Part shown: piece after piece, positions 7,427-15,679 of the stretch
How positions within the stretch are numbered: position 1 is the first letter of the stretch
Layout: every line of letters begins with the position of its first letter
Origin: VBAS01 sp964444975
GTDB taxonomy: Bacteria > Bacteroidota > Bacteroidia > Chitinophagales > Chitinophagaceae
NCBI GenBank assembly: GCA_964444975.1
Contig: CAYUJD010000008.1
Span: 1-64,000, forward strand
DNA length: 64,000 bases
Direction of reading: 5' to 3'
The notes under the pieces: model-generated
What the model was told of the DNA's origin: nothing
Seen by the model: only the letters and a program-made list of their open reading frames with translations
Databases searched by the model: none
Position numbers and translations under genes: made by a program

Positions 7427-10117
7427 TTACCTGCCGGAATGAACTATATATCCCTTTAGTTCCTTATTAAATTCATCTTCCTTCAGCAAATCATCCAGCA
7501 GCAGGTGCATGCGGTATTTCCATTGGTTATCGGGATCGGCAGGCACATTTATTCTTTCTTCATGCGGATTTCCGCGGCGCAGTTTTTCACTCATACCCAG
7601 CAGATCCTGCAGCTGGAATATGCTCCACATAGCCGGCGAATAAAGGTGCTGCAGCACAATAGCCCGGTTAATCCACGGCTCGCAATAGTAGGGCGGCTCA
7701 CCCTGCTGGCCAAGCACCTGATTATAAAATGATGTAATGCGTGGTTTATCTTCTTCCCACCAGCCGCGGATAGTGCTCATGTCGTGAGTGGATGGCGTAA
7801 TAACCGAGAGGTAAGGTGCATTGTCGGGATGAAAAAATTCTGCTTCCGCTTTTTTGGGCATGCGCTGTATTTCGAGGCTGAGTATGCCCAGCTGCTTCAT
7901 TACATCGGGCACACAATGCGGCACCATACCCAGGTCTTCGCCGCAAATGAGCATATTGGTGGCCCGCTTCATGTAGGGCAGCTTGTGCATGGCCTCTTGC
8001 TTCCAGAAATCATCCTGCCGCCGGTAAAAATAATCTATGTACAAATTGTAGACCTTGTGTTTTTGTTCATTATCCAGGTGGCGGAAGGAAATAGTTTTAT
8101 CCATCGCAATACGGAAATGAAACTGACGGCCTTCTGATGCCGGTTCTTCAAACAGCAGCACATTTGAAACCAGGTGAAACAAACCAGCTTGCAGCATTTC
8201 ATTCTCCCGGGTTTTTTCCCGACCGGAAAAAAGGCAGTCCACTTTTTTTTGCGTTTCATATTCCGGCCGCAGGTCGTAAAGGCCGTATTCTTTCCTGGTT
8301 AGAAACTCTGCTTTTACTTTCCCGGCCAGTTCGCCGAACAGTTCATGCAGCACTTCATCATTAATATACGGTTTACAAAAACGTTCATAATCGAACCAGA
8401 TGCCCCGTTCGCCGAACTCGTTCACATGTACGGGTATGGCAGGCACAAAATGGCCCATCACTCCTTCCACCGCATGCACGGGTATGCTCCAGATACGAAA
8501 GAATCCAAGAATATGATCAATGCGGAAGGCATCGAAGTAATTGCTCATTTGTTCGAAGCGGCGGCGCCACCATTCAAAATGGTTTTCCTGCATTTTTTTC
8601 CAGTTGTAGGTGGGAAAACCCCAGTTTTGGCCTTTGATGGCAAAATCATCAGGTGGTGCGCCGGCCTGCCAATCCAGGTGAAACAAATCGGGGTCAACCC
8701 AGGTATCGCTGCCATAGCGGTAAACACCGATGGGTATATCACCTTTGAGCACCACGCCTTTTTTATGTACATATTCAGCCGCATCATTCAGCTGGCAGTG
8801 CAGGTGGTACTGAACAAAATAATGAAAGGCAATTTCATTATACGCAGCTGAATCTTTGCCGGATAGTTTCTCAATTTCTTTTTTATTGTAAACCGAACAG
8901 GTCTGCCACTTGCTGAAGTCAGCCGTACCGTATTTATCTCTCAGGTAGCAAAATGCGGCATAGGGCAGCAGCCAGTATTTATTATTTTCAAAAAAATTTT
9001 TGTATTCTTTTTCCCGGAAACAATCTGCAGCAGCCTGGCTGTAAATTTCCTTCAGCACAACCATCTTGGTATTCAGCACATCCACATAATCCATATCGGG
9101 CAGGGCATTCAGTTTTTTTTGGTTGGTGGAAAATGATTTTACAATCGCTGCATATTTTTTCCCGGCTACCGCTTCCAGGTTGATGTAAAGAGGATGCAAA
9201 GCAAATGCGGAAATGGCGGCATAGGGATAGGAATCGCTCCAGTTGTGACTTGCTGTAGTATCATTTACCGGTAAAATCTGAATCAGCTTCAGGCCGGTTA
9301 GCTTTGCCCAGTCGGCAAGCAGTTTCAGATCAGTGAATTCGCCGGTACCGAAACTTTTTTTGCTGCGCAAGCTGAAAACAGGAATGGCCACACCTGCTCC
9401 TTTCCAGGTATTGTTTGGCAAATGCACAAACCCATCATGCAGAATTACCTGCTTCTTTTTTTCCGGCACGTCAAACAGCATCCGGTTATTGCCATCTTCA
9501 AAGCGAACAATTTTTTTATCCTTTTTATTGTAAACAGCATATTTATATGCTACCGGAAAAATTTCACCTGATAAATCCAGCCGGCAAGTCCACCAGTTTC
9601 CTTCTTTTACCAGTAATACGGGCTTTGTCATAGACCATTCGCCAAGTGATTTTGCGCTTCCGCCGATGCCGATACATTCATTTTTACCAAGCAGCGGTGC
9701 TTTTACTTTAAAGATGTGAGTACAATCATTCTGCAGTTTTTCAAAGTGTTTTGCACCTGTATGTTTCAAAAGGATTTCACTAAAGGGAGCAGTGTAAAAA
9801 GCATTTTCGTATTCGCCGGCATGGTTCCAGGTATCAATTACATGAATTTCACGGGTGCCATGCTGTGGCAAATGAACCACTCTGTCGTCGCCGGCTTCAG
9901 GAATTATTTCCCCATCGGCATTGCGAAGGATATATTTATAATTGAATGAAGCGGCTTTGTTTTTGTTAATTTTAATGCTGGTCATCCAAAACTCATTGTT
10001 CAAATAAGTCATGGGTATGGCGTCTTTTATCAGGTCGGTTCCCAATTCACCATTATCGCTGATCCATAACGATTGGCCAAAAGAAGTAGTGAAACGCAAA
10101 TAAAACTGTACTCTCAT
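7427..10117 (-). CDS. malQ: 4-alpha-glucanotransferase, DPE2-like with tandem CBM20
   Basis: An 896-residue GH77 amylomaltase. The N-terminal about 240 residues form two starch-binding CBM20-like modules (first MRVQFYLRFTTSFGQSLWIS, second from about 130 with HIFKVKAPLLGKNECIGIGG). The GH77 domain follows with the nucleophile Asp in AFRIDHILGFFRIW, the acid/base Glu in ICGEDLG and the third Asp in TPSTHDMSTIRGWW. There is no signal peptide, so it is cytoplasmic. The arrangement matches plant DPE2 and similar bacterial enzymes that disproportionate maltose or glycogen-type glucans. It complements the glg and amylase genes 15-27 kb further on. Confidence 0.93.
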   Translation of the reverse strand: MRVQFYLRFTTSFGQSLWISDNGELGTDLIKDAIPMTYLNNEFWMTSIKINKNKAASFNYKYILRNADGEIIPEAGDDRVVHLPQHGTREIHVIDTWNHAGEYENAFYTAPFSEILLKHTGAKHFEKLQNDCTHIFKVKAPLLGKNECIGIGGSAKSLGEWSMTKPVLLVKEGNWWTCRLDLSGEIFPVAYKYAVYNKKDKKIVRFEDGNNRMLFDVPEKKKQVILHDGFVHLPNNTWKGAGVAIPVFSLRSKKSFGTGEFTDLKLLADWAKLTGLKLIQILPVNDTTASHNWSDSYPYAAISAFALHPLYINLEAVAGKKYAAIVKSFSTNQKKLNALPDMDYVDVLNTKMVVLKEIYSQAAADCFREKEYKNFFENNKYWLLPYAAFCYLRDKYGTADFSKWQTCSVYNKKEIEKLSGKDSAAYNEIAFHYFVQYHLHCQLNDAAEYVHKKGVVLKGDIPIGVYRYGSDTWVDPDLFHLDWQAGAPPDDFAIKGQNWGFPTYNWKKMQENHFEWWRRRFEQMSNYFDAFRIDHILGFFRIWSIPVHAVEGVMGHFVPAIPVHVNEFGERGIWFDYERFCKPYINDEVLHELFGELAGKVKAEFLTRKEYGLYDLRPEYETQKKVDCLFSGREKTRENEMLQAGLFHLVSNVLLFEEPASEGRQFHFRIAMDKTISFRHLDNEQKHKVYNLYIDYFYRRQDDFWKQEAMHKLPYMKRATNMLICGEDLGMVPHCVPDVMKQLGILSLEIQRMPKKAEAEFFHPDNAPYLSVITPSTHDMSTIRGWWEEDKPRITSFYNQVLGQQGEPPYYCEPWINRAIVLQHLYSPAMWSIFQLQDLLGMSEKLRRGNPHEERINVPADPDNQWKYRMHLLLDDLLKEDEFNKELKGYIVHSGR

Positions 10118-10271
10118 AAGTTGGTCAGGTGCCCTGCGAAATATTCATCTGGCATAATAAGGATTCAAATGGGTGAGGTCTCCTTATTTTGCTGTGTATT
10201 ACAGACACATTGGAACGAAAATAGTAAAAAACTCAATTGGAAAAGCCGATTTTTAATCAGCCAATGAAATA

Positions 10272-10841
10272 ATGGCTATAAACCAATGCCTCATGGGTAA
10301 TTATCATTCAAAGTGGAACAGGCTATTTTATTTTTTTCTCGGGCTGTTTATTGCCGGCAGCTTTTCAATGAAATGGATAGAAAACGACCTGGTGTATAAC
10401 GGCGATAAGATTTCCATTTTTGGCCTGGAACTTTTTTACAAACCGGAAAAAATAATGCTGATTTTCTCGGGCATTGATGATAAGGTAAAAACCATTCTCG
10501 GTTATCACCTGAGCTTTGATTTTGTTTTTATGGCCGGTTGTTATCCCGGCATTGCATGTCTGTGCATGATGGCAGGGGAAAAAGTGAAAAATAAAAATGC
10601 AAAAATTTTTTTACGCCTGCTTGCCTGCTTTCCGTTGCTTGCCTGGGCATTTGATGTGGTGGAAAATTATTACCTGCTTAAATGGCTTGCCACCCCGGTT
10701 ATCGGTCCTGAATTTGGTTTTTACCACGCTGTGGTTTACAGTAAATGGATACTTGCCCTTTCAGGGTTTTTCTTTGCGGCAGGATGGTTGCTTATTATTT
10801 ATTTAAAAAAGAAAACCCGCCATCCAAAATCTGCAATCTGA
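10272..10841 (+). CDS. Four-helix membrane protein of unknown function
   Basis: No family recognised. The 189-residue product has four hydrophobic segments: LFYFFLGLFIAGSF (about 17-30), FVFMAGCYPGIACLCMM (about 83-99), a helix around FLRLLACFPLLAWAF, and a last one around WILALSGFFFAAGWLLIIYL, followed by a basic tail (KKKTRHPK). The start is uncertain: ATG at 10272 or the ATG seven codons later at 10293 (MGNYHSKW), which avoids a weakly conserved-looking leader. A small membrane protein gene follows 40 bp downstream on the same strand. Confidence 0.65.
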   Translation: MAINQCLMGNYHSKWNRLFYFFLGLFIAGSFSMKWIENDLVYNGDKISIFGLELFYKPEKIMLIFSGIDDKVKTILGYHLSFDFVFMAGCYPGIACLCMMAGEKVKNKNAKIFLRLLACFPLLAWAFDVVENYYLLKWLATPVIGPEFGFYHAVVYSKWILALSGFFFAAGWLLIIYLKKKTRHPKSAI

Positions 10842-10858
10842 AATTGATTCCCCTTCCC

Positions 10859-10866
10859 TATTTTTG
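10859..10866 (+). promoter_or_regulatory. Possible Bacteroidota -7 box
   Basis: TATTTTTG fits the TAnnTTTG -7 consensus of Bacteroidota and lies 15 bases before the ATG of the 51-residue membrane protein, implying a leader of about 10 bases. No convincing TTG -33 box is present at the usual spacing, so support is partial. Confidence 0.35.
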
Positions 10867-10881
10867 CAGCAAATCTTTACA

Positions 10882-11037
10882 ATGGAGCAGCAAAAAAACT
10901 CTACAACAGTCTGGTGGCTGATATTTATAGCTTCAGCAGCGGGCATGGGATATGCCATTTACAGTCATTGGGAATGGCTTACGCTGATACTGCCGTTCCT
11001 CACCACTTCATTTGTAAAAGCAACAAGGATAATCTGA
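10882..11037 (+). CDS. Small two-helix membrane protein (51 aa)
   Basis: A 51-codon reading frame starts MEQQKNSTTVWWLIFIASA and ends VKATRII. A hydrophobic first helix (VWWLIFIASAAGMGYAIY) and a second (WLTLILPFLTTSFV) are separated by SHWE, which predicts a small inner-membrane hairpin. A -7-like box precedes it and a strong terminator hairpin follows 26 bases after the stop; both support expression as a separate unit or as the end of the preceding gene's transcript. Function unknown. Confidence 0.65.
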   Translation: MEQQKNSTTVWWLIFIASAAGMGYAIYSHWEWLTLILPFLTTSFVKATRII

Positions 11038-11062
11038 TTTTCCCAGAAATGAATTATTTTCA

Positions 11063-11097
11063 AAAGCCATCCCGCACTCAGCGGGATGGCTTTCTCT
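11063..11097. terminator. Strong bidirectional hairpin terminator
   Basis: A perfect 13-bp stem, AAAGCCATCCCGC/GCGGGATGGCTTT, with loop ACTCA is followed by CTCTTTTC on the plus strand. On the minus strand the hairpin is followed by AAATAATTC. It separates the small membrane protein gene from the convergent 70-residue gene and could serve both. Confidence 0.85.
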
Positions 11098-11102
11098 TTT
11101 CA

Positions 11103-11315
11103 TCAGCTCATATTCCAGCGGCGCATCATGTCGCTGGCTGAACGGGCCTGCCTGTGGTGGCGCCACATTTCCTGAACGGTAAATGGCTTGCAGTTTTTTT
11201 CGTCAGAAGTTCCGGCCGTTTCTTTCTTTGCCTGGCCATGCTCCCGGTAATGACCGGGATGATTTTTGTTTTCTTCTTTTAATTGTTCACGTACGGGCAT
11301 AACAATGCTCTTCAT
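11103..11315 (-). CDS. Small basic hydrophilic protein with canonical Shine-Dalgarno
   Basis: A 70-residue product (MKSIVMPVREQLKEEN... to ...RSASDMMRRWNMS), charged and with a C-terminal motif FTVQEMWRHHRQARS, which resembles short conserved proteins of Chitinophagaceae of unknown function. The ATG at 11315 is chosen because AAAGGAGG lies 4 bases upstream, a textbook Shine-Dalgarno and unusual for this phylum; a TTG 11 codons further upstream is rejected. The gene ends 10 bp from the strong hairpin. Confidence 0.6.
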   Translation of the reverse strand: MKSIVMPVREQLKEENKNHPGHYREHGQAKKETAGTSDEKNCKPFTVQEMWRHHRQARSASDMMRRWNMS

Positions 11316-11713
11316 AAATCCTCCTTTATTTTGTCTGTCGGTTAACAATCGTCTGAGCTCTTTGTGAAGTAAGAAAACCAGGGAAATTAAATAGGACTGG
11401 TTAGGTTACGTTCTCTGAAGTATCGGGTACTTTGCTCAGTTTTGCGTTGCAAAGATATAGCGGCATCGCTTAGCAAACAAATGAAAGAAGCATGATTTTG
11501 ATAAACGGATGTTTGTGGCAGGCATTACATGATACAATACAATTGTTTGGACCGGGGTCATTTTTTTTTTAAAAAAAATTCATAAGTGAACCGGGTTACC
11601 TTCTTTAGATCCCGGTATACATTGTTTTTTCTGTATGATAAGTCGTAATCAAAAAAAAGGTTGCCGGATTTTCATTGGCGGCAACCAGGTTTATCTTCTC
11701 CTGCGGACATGCT
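11316..11713. other. Intergenic, AT-rich; weak hairpin
   Basis: No convincing gene. ACCGGG (11590-11595) pairs with CCCGGT (11611-11616) over a 15-base loop. On the minus strand a run of eight T follows about 10 bases later, so it may be a poor terminator for the secreted helical protein gene. The rest looks like promoter space for the 70-residue gene. Confidence 0.4.
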
Positions 11714-12889
11714 TTAATACCTGATTTCATTCATTTTGGCAAGTTTCAAAATCACATTATTCAGGCGCTGTTTATAAGCTACATCAAAGCCCATAATGCC
11801 TTCGGCCTCATTTCCGCTTTTGGTATTATTAAGATCGGTAATCAGCATCTGAATTTTCGAATCGTCTTTCACCGGCAGCCACATTACTTTCTTTTCCAGT
11901 ATCTGGATATAGCTTTGATAAAAATCATTCTGGATAAGTACAAAGTCATTGGTGTACTTTTTAAACTGAACCACCAGGTCAAATACAGAATAAGCATTAA
12001 TGATAAGTTTTTTAATGGTTTCATCGGTATTTTTTATCTTGAAATCAAAATCTTTGTTTCCCATTTTATCGTATTCAAATAGTTTATTCACCTGGGCCGC
12101 CAGCACTACTTTGAAATCAATACCGGAATTTTCAATTTCCTGTTTCAGGGCATATAAATTTTCGATATAATCCTTATGTTGCACCCCGTGCTGGTAAATG
12201 GCATTTTGAAACCGGCTGTTCACTTTATCCAGTTCAGAATAAAATTCAATATAGGGTACCAGCACATTTTTAATTTTACCAAGCACCTCTTTGCCGACGG
12301 GATTCACTGATTCTATGCTCATTTCACCTTTCTTCTCCATCCGGGGCTTGAAAATGGTAAAAGAGGAAACCATCGAAAGCACGTTGGAAATAATATTTAA
12401 GGGAGGAAAGGTCGTCTTGAGGTTATCAACAAGATTGCCAATAGAACCGGTTAAGCGTTGCTTATCGGGTTCGGGAATCGGTAAGGTTGTAATATTTTCT
12501 TCAACGCTTTTGATAATGACATCCAGTAACTGAAATCCCAGCGCATTGCTGGAAGGGTTATTCATGTCAAGCACCAGCTTATAAAAAATATTCTGCGAAC
12601 GGGCCGATTGTATCTGCAGCGTACCGGCATAAAGTTCCTGTATAATATCGAGCCCCCTGAGTATTAACTGGTAGTTCCTTAGAAACCTTCCTTTTTCAGT
12701 CTCCTCATCTTTAATTTTCAGGTTATTCACCGTTTCCTTCAGCGCCATAAGATCTTTGGTGAGTTCAACTGATATCGTATCAACTTCAAAATTCAGTTTT
12801 TGTTCTGATTCTACATTTCTGGGATCCTGTGCTGTTATATCTGTTAGTAACAGACCAAACAGAGTACAGAATAATAAAAAGTTTTTCAT
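11714..12889 (-). CDS. Secreted all-helical protein of unknown function
   Basis: No family recognised. A 391-residue protein with signal peptide MKNFLLFCTLFGLLLTDITAQ. The mature part is rich in long amphipathic helices (for example residues 40-60, 70-110 and 205-260, as in YIENLYALKQEIENSGIDF) and lacks cysteines after the signal. It is the third minus-strand gene after the papain-like protease and its likely inhibitor, separated by about 460 bp, so a link is possible but unproven. Base composition here is visibly AT-richer than in the neighbouring malQ and dnaK genes. Confidence 0.6.
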   Translation of the reverse strand: MKNFLLFCTLFGLLLTDITAQDPRNVESEQKLNFEVDTISVELTKDLMALKETVNNLKIKDEETEKGRFLRNYQLILRGLDIIQELYAGTLQIQSARSQNIFYKLVLDMNNPSSNALGFQLLDVIIKSVEENITTLPIPEPDKQRLTGSIGNLVDNLKTTFPPLNIISNVLSMVSSFTIFKPRMEKKGEMSIESVNPVGKEVLGKIKNVLVPYIEFYSELDKVNSRFQNAIYQHGVQHKDYIENLYALKQEIENSGIDFKVVLAAQVNKLFEYDKMGNKDFDFKIKNTDETIKKLIINAYSVFDLVVQFKKYTNDFVLIQNDFYQSYIQILEKKVMWLPVKDDSKIQMLITDLNNTKSGNEAEGIMGFDVAYKQRLNNVILKLAKMNEIRY

Positions 12890-13351
12890 TTTATTTTCGT
12901 TTTATTCCGGCTCTCCCGGATACGGTTAAAGTGTTTTTCATCAAAAAAATCATAATGGCTACCCGGCAGCAATCAGGCACCAGTGGTGGCGAATGGATAA
13001 ACAGATCCGGCATATAACATTCAAGAAAAGAAACCCGCAGGTGATTAAGAATACCCACTATTACATTTTTGTGATTTTTTAGCCCCGGAATGATTTCAGC
13101 CCCTTTCGCAATTACACACATAAAAGATACACTGAAAGTGAAACAAAAACTTAATCACTTTCCTGGGTAGTTTATATGTTCATACGGTCAAAGCAGTACA
13201 CAAAAATTTTTAAACTTTCCCTGCCTGGATGCTTAAACTTAGTTGTTCCTGCAATTGTAATTTTAGCCTACACCTCCCCTCACAGCACTGAAAATAAATC
13301 CCGGTAATATTCCCGGTTTACAGCACATTATTTTCAGTTCCAGTTACTATT
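12890..13351. other. Intergenic; one long inverted repeat
   Basis: No convincing gene; a 76-codon frame on the minus strand has no recognisable features. An 11-bp inverted repeat, ACTGAAAATAA (13287-13297) with TTATTTTCAGT (13328-13338), lies just downstream of the inhibitor gene stop. It has no T-run and could be a transcript-end or stability hairpin. Confidence 0.45.
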
Positions 13352-13789
13352 TCAATTTACCTCAACCTTGATAACACAGGTATCCAAAATCTCCGTTTCC
13401 CAAACTCTCTTATTTATCAGTGTCAGCGTTTCTTCCCCTTTATTTATTGCCTTAAAATGAAGAATCTGGTGACCCGGCAGCCCGGGCGTAGGTTGTTTCG
13501 TATCAGGTCTTATGAATTTTAAACTATCCGCATCAATAAGCTGCAAAAGCTGAGATGAGCCTTTAAGCAACCACTGATACCCGGAACCCGGTACTGCTTC
13601 CAGTTTTATTTCAACAATGGAACCGACTACTGTTTTAAAATTATCCTGGCATCCTTCAATTTTAAGAGTGTCAGCCAGGGGAATACTCTGATTGATGGGA
13701 ACTTTTTTGTTTTTATTATTGCAGGTAATAAATACAGCAATAACAAATAAACTGATAATACAATATCGTTCGGCTAAATAGGCACTCAT
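13352..13789 (-). CDS. Chagasin-like (I42) cysteine protease inhibitor, lipoprotein
   Basis: A 145-residue protein with a lipoprotein signal (FVIAVFITC, Cys23). The body carries the three loops of chagasin-type inhibitors: VPGSGYQW (66-73; family pattern NPTTGYxW), PGLPGHQILHF (102-112; GxxGxxxxxF) and NKRVWE (126-131; RPW-like). These loops bind the active-site cleft of papain-family enzymes. It starts 55 bp after the stop of an adjacent papain-family protease gene on the same strand, a strong contextual match. Membrane anchoring suggests protection of the periplasm or cell surface from the co-encoded protease. Confidence 0.85.
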   Translation of the reverse strand: MSAYLAERYCIISLFVIAVFITCNNKNKKVPINQSIPLADTLKIEGCQDNFKTVVGSIVEIKLEAVPGSGYQWLLKGSSQLLQLIDADSLKFIRPDTKQPTPGLPGHQILHFKAINKGEETLTLINKRVWETEILDTCVIKVEVN

Positions 13790-13844
13790 AGCTTCAGGTT
13801 ATCCATATTTACAATGTGACGACGAACATTTTATTTATCAGCAA

Positions 13845-14954
13845 TCAAGCGTATGGATGAACCCAATAATTGTAAAATCCTATGTTACAATTCCAGTAAT
13901 TGACCCAGGCATAACCACCAAATCCCCATCCGGTACCCCATGAATTTTTAATTAGCCAGGCTTTATAAGGCTCATACCAGCCAATAATAATTACAGCGTG
14001 GTCAATATTATTTGCACCACCCTGGTTCGGATAGCCATTGTATACTCCGCCTGAATAACTATAGAATGTGCTGAGGCCTGCCCTCATATAAGTAGTCACT
14101 GCACCATAAATGGTGATGTAATACTTGATCCATTCAATCCGGTAGGTATTGTTCCAGTAAACCGATCCCCATGTGTAGGCTCTCTTATAAACACCCCTGT
14201 TTGTATAGGAAGGCCCGCTGGTAGCGGTATAAGGATACGAACCCTCACTGGCAACCCCGTGGCATTGCAGATAACTGATAGCACAGTCTGACCAGCCGCC
14301 ACCACAACTACCGCAATCAGAGCTAGCGCAAAATACATTTTTTGAATTTGCCAATACATCTTGTTCTGATACATCAGGAGATGAACCATAAAAATACCGA
14401 TACGTATGTTCGAAAGCGGCGCTGGCGGCAAATGCCCAGCAGCTGCCACAACCACCCTGGTTTCTTGTCGGTACTAATGCGTAAGTGGCCCAAAAGTAAG
14501 AATCAGTCCAGGATGCGCCTACACCTGTGGTAGAAGATCCTGGTTGCTTGTTACCACCTTTACCACCTGCATCAAAATTAGCACCTGAAACTTTTCTATC
14601 AGCCTGCAACTTATCGGATATCTCTTTCTCATTCTTTTTATTCTCTTCGTTTTGCTTATTTGCTTCCGTTTCAGTAGGCGCTCCGCTGCCTAGACCCAAT
14701 AAACTTTTCTTATCTTCCACATTATTCACATCCGGGTTGGCTGAAATATCAAATGATGCGTCTTTAATATTTTTAAATTCGGCATTAGCCTTATCAAATT
14801 CCTGTTTACCTTTTCCACTCAGCTTTTTTTCCTCCTGGTCTTTCTGTCCTTGTGTTTTTTTGCCCTTTGCACCATCTTCATTGGGTTTTCCTTGTGAAAA
14901 TCCATAAAGACAAGCGAAGCTGATTAATATTATTAGAATTGATCTTAGTTTCAT
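13845..14954 (-). CDS. Papain-family (C1A) secreted cysteine protease
   Basis: Signal peptide MKLRSILIILISFACLYGFS, then a Lys/Glu/Asn-rich low-complexity region (about 22-150) in place of an ordinary propeptide, then a C1A domain. The catalytic set is complete: oxyanion Gln and Cys in RNQGGCGSCWAFA, His in IDHAVIIIGW and Asn in LIKNSWGTGWG. The CGSCGGGWSD segment corresponds to the conserved Cys-Gly region after the active site. The domain is unusually rich in Tyr, Trp and Gly. The chagasin-like inhibitor gene follows directly, indicating a protease/inhibitor unit. It is exported, probably extracellular or periplasmic; the substrate is unknown. Confidence 0.92.
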   Translation of the reverse strand: MKLRSILIILISFACLYGFSQGKPNEDGAKGKKTQGQKDQEEKKLSGKGKQEFDKANAEFKNIKDASFDISANPDVNNVEDKKSLLGLGSGAPTETEANKQNEENKKNEKEISDKLQADRKVSGANFDAGGKGGNKQPGSSTTGVGASWTDSYFWATYALVPTRNQGGCGSCWAFAASAAFEHTYRYFYGSSPDVSEQDVLANSKNVFCASSDCGSCGGGWSDCAISYLQCHGVASEGSYPYTATSGPSYTNRGVYKRAYTWGSVYWNNTYRIEWIKYYITIYGAVTTYMRAGLSTFYSYSGGVYNGYPNQGGANNIDHAVIIIGWYEPYKAWLIKNSWGTGWGFGGYAWVNYWNCNIGFYNYWVHPYA

Positions 14955-15622
14955 ATAAATATTTTTAATTGGTTAAAAAAAACTCGAAACCTGATACGAA
15001 ACAACGCTTCAGTAAAGATTGATACTGATTTTTGTTATTATTTGCCTGCTGCAGATCCGGGGATACTGGTCATTGCAGGCACAACTTGTCTGGTGGAAGC
15101 ATACTTAACTGGTTTTAGAATTTTATTATTTCATTAATACCGAAACGAAACCAGGATTTTTTCGCTGACATTAAACTTTATACACTCTTCGACTGCAAAT
15201 AGCAGAATAGAGCATTACTGCATTTTCTGCTTGTCAAAAAATGCTCCTGTGCTGCTAATCAGGTAGGCTTAATCTCTTTTTTCAACTTTTGCAGCCGGGA
15301 ATAACACCTTTTAAAGTTTTTTCTTCCGAACTGCAATGTTTTACATGGTCATTTCCACCCGTTGGTTTGTTACAACTAATTTTTTTTAATCATGGGGAGA
15401 GGGTTATTCAGGTAGTAAGTAAAACGAAGTAGAACTTCACAGCATTTTAAAGGTAAGTCTATTTTAAAAACCACCAAAAAAAAGTTAATCTAACCATGGG
15501 ACTAACTAAAGTTATTTTTTTCGGAAAGTATAAAAAAATATATTTCTCCGAGATGGCATGAATACTGGTTCCGTAAAACGTATTTGAACATATTTAAAAT
15601 GTCGCTGACATTTAAAAGCAGG
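14955..15622. other. Long AT-rich intergenic region
   Basis: About 670 bases between the protease gene and the dnaK terminator. I see no open frame with coding character, no tRNA and no large palindrome. It must contain the protease promoter, but no clear TTG/TAnnTTTG pair was found. Confidence 0.5.
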
Positions 15623-15655
15623 AAAAAAGCCTCCACATTTTTGTGAAGGCTTTTA
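15623..15655 (-). terminator. dnaK terminator
   Basis: On the minus strand AAAAGCCTTCACA pairs with TGTGGAGGCTTTT (one mismatch, loop of four) and is followed by a T-run. It lies 25 bases after the dnaK stop. Confidence 0.85.
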
Positions 15656-15679
15656 TTATTTTTTATTTTATTCCGCTTC

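Noticed and set aside
12891..13121. A 76-codon frame on the minus strand
   Set aside because: Composition and order of residues show no domain, signal or start signal; it lies in an AT-rich gap and looks accidental.
14955..15622. Possible tRNA or small RNA in the long gap upstream of the protease
   Set aside because: No T-loop (GGTTCRA) or clover-leaf pairing found.
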